Assembly (NCBI GenBank): GCA_009773315.1
Contig: WRPE01000032.1
Span: 1 to 36,820 of the forward strand
Direction of reading: 5' to 3'
DNA length: 36,820 nucleotides
Source: Syntrophaceae bacterium
GTDB lineage: Bacteria > Desulfobacterota > Syntrophia > Syntrophales > Smithellaceae
Below are positions 30,701-36,820 of this stretch, one piece after another. A model generated the notes under the pieces. It worked only from the letters and a program-made list of their open reading frames with translations. It was not told the DNA's origin and did not search any database. Numbering within the stretch: the stretch's first letter is position 1; each line of letters opens with the position of its first letter. The position numbers were made by a program, and so were the translations under genes.

Positions 30701-33053
30701 CCTCCGGCGCCGGCGCATCGTCAGCGGGGTCGCCTTTCAGGTAATTATTAATGCGTTGTTCCATTTGAACCGGAAATGCAGGCACAGGTCCTGCCAGCAT
30801 TTTGCGGTACACGTTCAACATAATCTTTCTGAACACCGGAAGCGCAACCCGGCCGCCGGTTTCTTTGTGTCCGAGGGAACGGTTATCATCAAAGCCGATA
30901 CGCACGGCAATAGTGATTCCTTCCGGGCCGTAAGTGGACCCTACAAAGAGCGCATCCCTGAAGCCATTGGTTGTTCCTGTCTTTCCCATAACGGGGATCG
31001 GAAAATCGCTTGCTTCGAGCGTATGAGCGGTGCCGGAGGGCATGCGCACAATGCCGCGCAGGCCTTCCTGAATGAGCGCAAGTGCATGGAGGACGACGTC
31101 GACCGGAGGTTCGCTGTGGTCGTTATCGGCCAACACCTCACCGGAATTGCTAACGATCTTTCGGATCACATACGGCTTCGCGAAGATGCCCGAGGCCATC
31201 GTACGATACGCATTGGCCAGCTCCAGCAAATTCACTTCGGATGCGCCTAGCGCGGTTGTGACATAGGGCGAAAGCGGTGTTTGGATCCCCAGGCTACGCG
31301 CCATCCACATGACGCTGTCCATCCCAATCCGTTCGGTGATCCAAATTGCCACGGCGTTTCTGGATTGTGCCAGGGCTTCCCTGAGGGGGATCATGCCTTT
31401 GAATTGACCATCGTAATTTGAGATCCATTTCGTCTGCTGGTTCCCTTTGTCGGGAACGCTGATGGGTTCGTCGGGAACCAGCGTATCCAGATTAAATATT
31501 CCCTGCTGAAATGCAGCGAGATAGACAATAGGTTTCATTGCGGAACCCGGTTGCCTCAGAGACTTTGTGACGCGGTTAAAATCGCTGTATGAACTGGAAC
31601 GGTCTTGGTAGAGCCTGCGGCCACCCGTTTCGGCGAGGATGCTTGCATCACGATTTCTCAGCACAACGACAGAACCCTGGATCAGCCCTTTGGCGGCAGG
31701 GCGCCGCTTCTCGTAAAGCGCGAGACCGTGCTCGAGGGCATCGTCCACAATTTGTTGCACCCGGGCTTCCACCGTCGAGTAAATCTGGATGCGGCCCTGC
31801 AGAAGATCTTCAATGCTGAGGTTGGCATGGCGGCCTTTGAGCTCTTCCAGGACATTGCTTACAACCGCAGACCCCAGAAGCGCCTTGTTTTTGCGTCCTA
31901 CGACGGCCTGAATCGGGCGTTGTTCGGCATCCTTCAGTCTGTCGGGAGAAATGAACCCGTTGGCCGCCATGAGTGCCAGGCTTTGATTTCTCCGGTGCAA
32001 AACTCTCTCCGTGTTTTTCGCACCGGGCGCATAATGGAGGGGTGACTTGGCGATAGAGGCGAGCAGGGCTGCCAGGTCTGCATCATCCGCGGTGAACGTA
32101 GCGAGAGACCGGCCAAAATAATATTCCGCCGCCACCGCAAATCCGTACTGACCGTTTCCCATGTAGATCAAACTGGCGTATCGGGCCAAAAGTTCTTCCT
32201 TAGCGCGGCGTTTTGAACCAAAACGCTCCTGCATTTTTTTTTCGACCCACAAGGACAGTCGAATCTCCTCCAGCTTCCGAACCAGCATGTTGACGCTATG
32301 TGAGCCGATTAGGTAAGACAGCGCGCGGGGCAAGAGTACGCCGTGCAGAAGTTGATCGCTGTTTTCCTGAGTCGTCATGTTTTGGAAACTCGTCAGGTTT
32401 TTAAGAAAATGACACCGCACGAGCTGTTGGGTGATGGTCGATCCCCCATGCGGGAAGATCGCCTCGCTCTTCGCCTCGTCCTCACGGCTTAATGTTGTAA
32501 TTCTTGTTGCCAGCGTTCCGAATCTGATTTTGCTGAGGACGCGAGGAATGACGGAATAGTCAACGCCGTTATGGGTGAAAAAATTCTTGTCCTCGGCGGC
32601 GAGGATCGCATCTCGAACAACGGGTGGAATGTCCTGATACCGGATATTCCGGCGGTATTCTCTGGCCATTTCCACGAGCGGCTGGCCATTGGCATCGTAA
32701 ACGTGGCCGATGGTTGCAAACTCAAAACGGGTAAATGGTTCTAGAGCAGGCAGGTTGGTTCTATCAAAATAGATGCGATATAATCCGAGCGCAACGAGCG
32801 TGATGATCATGACGGTCGTGCAAATCAGAAGGCGAATGAGGCCACGCTGCCACCGCAGTCCGCCTAAGACTGAGCGGATACGCCGGAATATCCGTGATGC
32901 CAATAGGGAACCCCACCCCCACGGATAGCAATACGCATGGCCAATAGAATCGCTATCAGTGGATTTATGATCAACACCTTCGGGTTGAGATTTTATTTTC
33001 TTCTGTGTCTTATTTTTCTGTAACACCGGCTTCGGCCTGTTTTTTTTCGCCAT
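30588..33053 (-). CDS. Class A penicillin-binding protein (bifunctional glycosyltransferase/transpeptidase)
   Basis: Peptidoglycan synthase, 821 aa, anchored by one membrane helix (about 72-93) behind a basic cytoplasmic tail. GT51 transglycosylase: AAEDKNFFTHNGVD with Glu154, then GGSTITQQLVR. Transpeptidase: SAMK with Ser504 and Lys507, SRN with Ser564 and Asn566, and KTGTTNG from Lys691. All catalytic residues are intact. The last 37 residues (from ENIPQNIEAPP) are encoded by dispersed repeat copy A and are probably a disordered tail gained by insertion. The gene start overlaps the YtxH-like gene by 44 bp. Its membership in an envelope-stress cluster suggests a specialised rather than the main PBP1. 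Confidence 0.93.
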   Translation of the reverse strand: MAKKNRPKPVLQKNKTQKKIKSQPEGVDHKSTDSDSIGHAYCYPWGWGSLLASRIFRRIRSVLGGLRWQRGLIRLLICTTVMIITLVALGLYRIYFDRTNLPALEPFTRFEFATIGHVYDANGQPLVEMAREYRRNIRYQDIPPVVRDAILAAEDKNFFTHNGVDYSVIPRVLSKIRFGTLATRITTLSREDEAKSEAIFPHGGSTITQQLVRCHFLKNLTSFQNMTTQENSDQLLHGVLLPRALSYLIGSHSVNMLVRKLEEIRLSLWVEKKMQERFGSKRRAKEELLARYASLIYMGNGQYGFAVAAEYYFGRSLATFTADDADLAALLASIAKSPLHYAPGAKNTERVLHRRNQSLALMAANGFISPDRLKDAEQRPIQAVVGRKNKALLGSAVVSNVLEELKGRHANLSIEDLLQGRIQIYSTVEARVQQIVDDALEHGLALYEKRRPAAKGLIQGSVVVLRNRDASILAETGGRRLYQDRSSSYSDFNRVTKSLRQPGSAMKPIVYLAAFQQGIFNLDTLVPDEPISVPDKGNQQTKWISNYDGQFKGMIPLREALAQSRNAVAIWITERIGMDSVMWMARSLGIQTPLSPYVTTALGASEVNLLELANAYRTMASGIFAKPYVIRKIVSNSGEVLADNDHSEPPVDVVLHALALIQEGLRGIVRMPSGTAHTLEASDFPIPVMGKTGTTNGFRDALFVGSTYGPEGITIAVRIGFDDNRSLGHKETGGRVALPVFRKIMLNVYRKMLAGPVPAFPVQMEQRINNYLKGDPADDAPAPEENIPQNIEAPPNTEAKRITPNQAAALSFSSNTPLLMN

Positions 33054-33345
33054 GGGCCAAAATCTCTTTTGTCTTCTGGCGTGTCTCTGCGAAATGTCTA
33101 TCGGCGTCCTTCTTTAACGCCATTGCTTGATGCGTGGCCTCCTCAATAATCTCTTTTGCTTTCGTACTGGCATCAGCGTAAATTTCTTTTGCATCCTTTA
33201 AAACCGCGTTTCTTTTCTCCCTGATCTCAGAGCGCAGTTTTGTTCCGGATTTCGGTGCGAAGAGAATGCCGGCCAATACGCCTAGAGCCCCTCCGATCAA
33301 TAATCCAAGGAATAAATGATCCTGTGGTTTTTCATGTTCTGTCAT
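33010..33345 (-). CDS. YtxH-domain protein
   Basis: 111-aa protein with one N-terminal membrane helix (about 10-28, FLGLLIGGALGVLAGILFAP) followed by PKSGTKLRSEIREK, the YtxH signature, and a long amphipathic helix/coiled coil rich in Lys, Glu and Ala. Start at 33345 (MTEHEKPQD) is preferred over an upstream ATG because AAGGA lies 9-13 bp before it. Overlaps the PBP gene by 44 bp, so they are probably co-expressed. YtxH proteins are general-stress proteins of unknown activity. Confidence 0.82.
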   Translation of the reverse strand: MTEHEKPQDHLFLGLLIGGALGVLAGILFAPKSGTKLRSEIREKRNAVLKDAKEIYADASTKAKEIIEEATHQAMALKKDADRHFAETRQKTKEILAHGEKKQAEAGVTEK

Positions 33346-33458
33346 AATAAATTTTTCCTTTCTTTCCTTTTTTCCGGGCTTGTGCCCAATGGCGATCAAC
33401 CCCTCACAATGAGGACGGGAATGGTTTTATTATTGTGGATAAAAAATTGGCAACCCCA

Positions 33459-33593
33459 TCAGCGGATCAACCCGAGAATGCCAATCACAATGAGATAGAT
33501 GGCAACGATATAATTTAATAGTTTCGGGAAAATGAAAATCAATATTCCTGCGATGAGAGAAACCACCGGCTGTGGCGATATAGCGAGTTGCAT
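33459..33593 (-). CDS. DUF3096-family small membrane protein, 44 aa
   Basis: Starts MQLAISPQPVVSLIAG and ends LIVIGILGLIR; two hydrophobic helices around FPKLLNYIVAIY are the DUF3096 pattern. AGGAGG lies about 9 bp before the ATG at 33593; stop TGA at 33459-33461. A shorter relative is at 30020-30127. Function unknown; such proteins are often in stress-gene clusters. Confidence 0.8.
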   Translation of the reverse strand: MQLAISPQPVVSLIAGILIFIFPKLLNYIVAIYLIVIGILGLIR

Positions 33594-33642
33594 GGTATCC
33601 GGCCTCCTTTCTCAGCTCTGCATGAGCCGTTATTTTTACAAT

Positions 33643-33843
33643 TCACTTCCGGCCGATTTCGATATTTCCTTTATTGCTGCTACTGGCGACTGCGAGCATG
33701 ATGCCAATACCGATTGCTATCACCGCTGCAATCAAGGTCCATGCTGTACCGATGCTGGCCAGAACACCCATTTTCCAAAGCGCAGCGAGAAGGCCACCAA
33801 TCAGGATAACATAACCAATAAGATACATACCTGTCCATTTCAT
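33643..33843 (-). CDS. Small two-helix membrane protein, 66 aa
   Basis: Two membrane helices (about 6-23 YLIGYVILIGGLLAALWK and 32-52 AWTLIAAVIAIGIGIMLAVA) and a short polar tail (SSSNKGNIEIGRK). AGGAGGT lies 7 bp before the ATG at 33843. First gene of the minus-strand series 33843-33010 (this, DUF3096, YtxH, PBP). No family named with confidence. Confidence 0.75.
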   Translation of the reverse strand: MKWTGMYLIGYVILIGGLLAALWKMGVLASIGTAWTLIAAVIAIGIGIMLAVASSSNKGNIEIGRK

Positions 33844-33876
33844 GATAAACCTCCTGTTGAATACACAAATGTGATT

Positions 33877-34031
33877 GCAAGGAGTCTGCCAATAGCCGAA
33901 GGAGAGCGAGAAGATTGGATTAATGATTTAATAACGGGTTGTTAGCTTGGCAGGTCAGAACAGCCTCAAAAGCATGAGATGATTCATTTGGCCTCAATAT
34001 GCGGTGGAACCTCAGCATATTGAGGGATACT
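33877..34031. repeat. Dispersed intergenic repeat, copy B
   Basis: Second copy of the repeat, lying in the 371-base gap between the 66-aa membrane protein and the first metallo-beta-lactamase-fold gene. Identical to copy A over the first 29 bases and similar after that; contains CCTCA - GCATAT - TGAGG as a small hairpin. The rest of the gap (34032-34214) shows no gene; the ribosome site of the next gene is at its end. Confidence 0.8.
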
Positions 34032-34214
34032 TTGCGGGGAGGTGAACAGATAAACAGGCAATAAATTTAATTTATGGAATGCTATTCCACTTTCTGCGGG
34101 CCAAATGTGCATTGATCGCCTGTGTAAGCGCCTCATAGATCTTATCTTGACACACCAATGCCATCTCGATATGGTTTATCGCGCCTAAAGTGAGACTTCA
34201 ATAAAGGGAGCGCT

Positions 34215-35438
34215 GTGACACTTAGGAAACGATACCTGTTCTTATTTTCTTTAGCATTGTCAGTCATCCTGCTGATTCCTGCCTTCATGGTGGAGACAGG
34301 CATATCCGCAGAGAAAATGCAACCCAACTCGGACCACTTTGATGGCATCCGGTATCTCAACCCCGGTGTTCCTCAAATTCCGCCAAATTCGTCTGGCCGG
34401 ACATCAAAACGCAGCCCCACCTGGTGGGTTTGGAACTGGATGCTGGGCAATGATTGGCCCCAATGGCCCATGGTAAAGGATATTTTGCCTGGGCCGCGTC
34501 CGGTCGCCCGTATCCCGAAAGGCGAGATCAGCGTGACCCCTGTCGGCCACGCCACATTCCTTATTCAAATGGATGGTCTTAATATTCTCACCGATCCAAT
34601 TTGGTCGGACCGCTGCAGCCCGGTGCCATGGGCGGGTCCCAAAAGGTACTTTCAGCCCGGCATTCGTTTTGAAGATCTGCCTGCAATTGATGTCGTGCTC
34701 GTGTCTCACAATCATTATGATCACCTTGATATTCCTACCCTGAAGCGTCTCACGAAAAAGGGAACACCGCGCTCCATCGTGCCCCTTGGCAATCTCAACC
34801 TTGTCCAGAGTGCAGGCATCTCCATTGTGGATGAGCTTGACTGGTGGCAGTCGGTCCGTGTGTCTCCCGATGTAACGATAACCCTGGTTCCCGCACAGCA
34901 CTTTTCGATGCGCAACCTGTGGGACCGCGATCAAACCCTCTGGGGAGGTTTTGTCATCTCCGGATACTCGGGTAATATTTTTTATGCCGGGGATACAGGT
35001 TACGGTCCCCATTTTCAAGAAATCGCCCGCCGCTTTTCAACGATTCGGGTGGCGCTCCTGCCGATAGCGCCCTTCAGGCCGCAGAAGGTGAATGATACGA
35101 TTCCCGCGCATCGATCCATTGTCCACATGGGTCCTGTGGAAGCCGTAAAAGCGCATCTGGATCTGGGTGCGCCCTTCACCATCGCCGCCCACTACCAGGT
35201 ATTTAGGCTGGGCGTGGATGGATTTGATGATGCCGTGTCTGTTCTGGCCTCGACATTGAAGGAGCAGAATTTGAAGCCCGACACCTTCATCGCGCCTATT
35301 TTCGGTCAAGCCATTATCATGCCTCCCCTGCCGCATATATTACCATCGATTGTGTCCAGGGAGCACTGTGCCGGGTCGGAGCTTTTCATAGACTGTCCAC
35401 CCGTAAAAATGAATTTGAAAGAGAAAGCCTTTCGTTGA
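34215..35438 (+). CDS. NAPE-PLD-like metallo-beta-lactamase-fold hydrolase 1
   Basis: 407-aa exported or membrane-anchored enzyme related to N-acyl-phosphatidylethanolamine phospholipase D and UlaG-type hydrolases. N-terminal signal/anchor at about 7-28 (FLFSLALSVILLIPAFMVE). The metal site motif HNHYDH is at His165, His167, Asp169, His170; other ligands are in PAQHFSMR, YAGDTGYG (Asp) and IAAHYQVF (His). GHATFLIQMDGLNILTDPIWSDR is the family strand before the motif. GTG start at 34215, with AAAGGGAG 8 bp upstream. Converges with the second paralogue. Likely phospholipid-directed hydrolysis; substrate unknown. Confidence 0.87.
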   Translation: MTLRKRYLFLFSLALSVILLIPAFMVETGISAEKMQPNSDHFDGIRYLNPGVPQIPPNSSGRTSKRSPTWWVWNWMLGNDWPQWPMVKDILPGPRPVARIPKGEISVTPVGHATFLIQMDGLNILTDPIWSDRCSPVPWAGPKRYFQPGIRFEDLPAIDVVLVSHNHYDHLDIPTLKRLTKKGTPRSIVPLGNLNLVQSAGISIVDELDWWQSVRVSPDVTITLVPAQHFSMRNLWDRDQTLWGGFVISGYSGNIFYAGDTGYGPHFQEIARRFSTIRVALLPIAPFRPQKVNDTIPAHRSIVHMGPVEAVKAHLDLGAPFTIAAHYQVFRLGVDGFDDAVSVLASTLKEQNLKPDTFIAPIFGQAIIMPPLPHILPSIVSREHCAGSELFIDCPPVKMNLKEKAFR

Positions 35439-35476
35439 CAGGTGGGCTGAAGGAAGAGTTGTCTCTGATTATCCAA

Positions 35477-35520
35477 AATCAGCCACACCTGTTGGCGGCG
35501 AGCTCGCGAGGTGGCTGATT
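35477..35520. terminator. Hairpin between the two convergent hydrolase genes
   Basis: Perfect 10-bp stem AATCAGCCAC / GTGGCTGATT (35477-35486, 35511-35520) with the palindrome GCGAGCTCGC in the loop. It begins 38 bp after hydrolase 1; on the minus strand it is followed by TTTTGG. A plausible shared terminator for the convergent genes. Confidence 0.5.
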
Positions 35521-35620
35521 AACGTGATGTTTGATGAAGAGAAAAGAACAGCAGCAAAACATGAAATAATTCGCTTGGCCTCAATATTCAGCAGAACCTC
35601 AATATGTTTAGGGATTTTTT
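35520..35620. repeat. Dispersed intergenic repeat, copy C (partial)
   Basis: Matches only the second half of copies A and B (from TGATG through TTGGCCTCAATATT and CCTCAATATG). It lies in the 313-base gap between the convergent hydrolases 1 and 2; the rest of that gap holds the hairpin above and no gene. Confidence 0.7.
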
Positions 35621-35751
35621 GAAGAGTGGACAGGCAGATACTCCGGCTTTTTGTCTGCTGCCGAACTATCGCCATGCGTCACCGCGTGTCACATTCAGGT
35701 GATCCGGTGGACAGGTGCCTGGAGTATCGCAGACTATTCATCCAGTTTTAT

Positions 35752-36630
35752 TCAAAAAATCCGCGTTTCACCAAATTTCATGATCAGGAAAGACTCCTCC
35801 GCCATGGACGCCTCTTTCAGGGTTTTTTTCAAATAGAGGGGCGGTTCATCCAGCGGTTCATCGGCTATATAAAAGGTCCCCCAATGCATAGCAATGGATT
35901 GCTGAGCCTGCAGATCTTTGTGGGCGGACACGGCATCCGGGGGGTCCATATGGATGGTCTTCATGAACCAACGAGGCCGATAGGACCCGATGGGCAAGAG
36001 CGCCAGGCCCATTGGCCCCAGCTTTTCTCTGATTTCCCTGAAATGAGGAGAGTATCCCGTATCACCGGCAAAGAGTATCTTCCCGCGTTTTGTTTCCAGA
36101 ACCCATCCTGCCCAGAGCGTTTTATTGCCGTCACGGACGGCTCGCCTGGAGAAATGCTGGCCCGGTACAGACACAACGCGGATGCCTTTGAACATCGATG
36201 TGTTCCACCAATCCATCTCCGTATAGTGCGTAATCTTCTGATCGCGGAACCACTGTCCCAGCTTCAGAGGGATAAAATACTTCGGCGAGTTTCCCAACTT
36301 TTTAACCGTATATAAATCGAGATGATCATAGTGATTATGACTCAGGAGAACGGCATGGATCGGCGGCAGGTGATCAACGGGTATCCCCGGAGGACTCTTC
36401 CGTTCGAAACCAAGGCCAAGAGGCGATGCTTTGTTATTAAAAATGGGATCCGTTAAGATGTTGATCCCCTCCAACTGGATTAAAAACGTCGCATGACCTA
36501 TCCAGGTAATCTGTATTTTAGCGGGATCGGGATGATCGATACGCTGATAATCCGGTGCAACAATATCCGGCACATAGGGTATCTTCTGAACAGGGATAAT
36601 GGCCGGTTCTTCATCAGGCACGCGTCCCAA
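35752..36630 (-). CDS. NAPE-PLD-like metallo-beta-lactamase-fold hydrolase 2, uncertain 5' end
   Basis: Paralogue of hydrolase 1. From the TTG at 36630 it is 292 aa, with HNHYDH at His98, His100, Asp102, His103, GHATFLIQLEGINILTDPIF, PGQHFSRR, FAGDTGYSPHF and a late IAMHWGTF. Conserved family sequence (ANGFRNIYDYPEHGFASFLRW) runs on upstream of this TTG in the same frame to about 36741, where an in-frame TGA (36742-36744) closes it. No ATG or GTG start and no signal peptide are visible in that stretch, although hydrolase 1 has one. Either the true start is a rare codon or the 5' end was lost to a nonsense or frameshift mutation; the catalytic part is intact. Confidence 0.75.
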   Translation of the reverse strand: MGRVPDEEPAIIPVQKIPYVPDIVAPDYQRIDHPDPAKIQITWIGHATFLIQLEGINILTDPIFNNKASPLGLGFERKSPPGIPVDHLPPIHAVLLSHNHYDHLDLYTVKKLGNSPKYFIPLKLGQWFRDQKITHYTEMDWWNTSMFKGIRVVSVPGQHFSRRAVRDGNKTLWAGWVLETKRGKILFAGDTGYSPHFREIREKLGPMGLALLPIGSYRPRWFMKTIHMDPPDAVSAHKDLQAQQSIAMHWGTFYIADEPLDEPPLYLKKTLKEASMAEESFLIMKFGETRIF

Positions 36631-36820
36631 CTTCCAACGCAGAAAACTCGCGAATCCGTGTTCCGGATAATCATAAATATTGCGAAAGCCATTCGCTGTA
36701 TGATGCGCGGGCAGTTGCTTTCCTTGAACCCCTCCCCATTGTCAAGACAAAAAATATACAAAGTTAAGGTGTGTTCAATAAGCCTGCACGTTGTTTAAAA
36801 AATCCTTTTCCCTTTACTCA

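Overview
The window (about 36.8 kb) looks like chromosome of an anaerobic, Desulfobacterota-like (perhaps Syntrophales-like) bacterium. This is inferred from gene content: large acyl-CoA dehydrogenases with an N-terminal extension and a C-terminal all-alpha extension, a two-domain 3-hydroxyacyl-CoA dehydrogenase, an acyl-CoA ligase remnant and a branched-chain-type solute-binding protein lie together. No rRNA or tRNA gene, CRISPR array, transposase or integrase was seen.

Layout. (1) 0.1-10.8 kb is a defence-type island on the + strand: a type I restriction-modification operon hsdM - DUF1016/YhcG nuclease - hsdS - hsdR, joined by 4-8 bp overlaps, then radC, a DUF6429-CcbP fusion with a small partner, and an AbiEi/AbiEii type IV toxin-antitoxin pair. 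(2) 10.9-16.6 kb is housekeeping: a TIM-barrel sugar-phosphate isomerase/epimerase, two Opp/Dpp permeases, a 55-codon small gene, tatD, and the queuosine-precursor genes queC-queE-queD. (3) 16.6-20.8 kb is an insertion bracketed by an 86-bp perfect direct repeat of the queD 3' end. It carries a TOTE-type primase-helicase-PLD nuclease gene and a hipB/hipA-like pair whose kinase lacks its N-terminal subdomain. A third, partial and more diverged copy of the same repeat lies at 23.5 kb. (4) 20.9-23.5 kb, between repeat copies 2 and 3, is a decaying segment: a 5'-truncated acyl-CoA dehydrogenase with an internal stop, a GDSL/SGNH lipase missing its middle, a DUF2784 membrane protein, and a 3'-truncated, frameshifted acyl-CoA ligase. 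(5) 23.7-28.1 kb is an intact beta-oxidation cluster: solute-binding protein, acyl-CoA dehydrogenase, 3-hydroxyacyl-CoA dehydrogenase. (6) 28.2-33.9 kb, on the minus strand, is a cell-envelope/stress cluster of many tiny membrane proteins (lmo0937 family, two DUF3096-like, YtxH, others), a triple-BON periplasmic protein, an ABM monooxygenase and a class A penicillin-binding protein. (7) 34.2-36.7 kb holds two convergent NAPE-PLD-like metallo-beta-lactamase-fold hydrolases. A dispersed ~100-155 bp repeat occurs three times between 30.5 and 35.6 kb, and one copy encodes the C-terminal tail of the penicillin-binding protein.

How it fits together. The strongest signal is stepwise accretion of DNA at the queD 3' end. 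The newest layer (perfect repeat) is a probable antiviral/toxin cargo and the older layer (diverged repeat) is now pseudogenes. With the type I RM, DUF1016, AbiE and DUF6429-CcbP genes, about 14-15 kb of the window is conflict-type DNA. All functional calls are from motif reading by eye; no database search was run.
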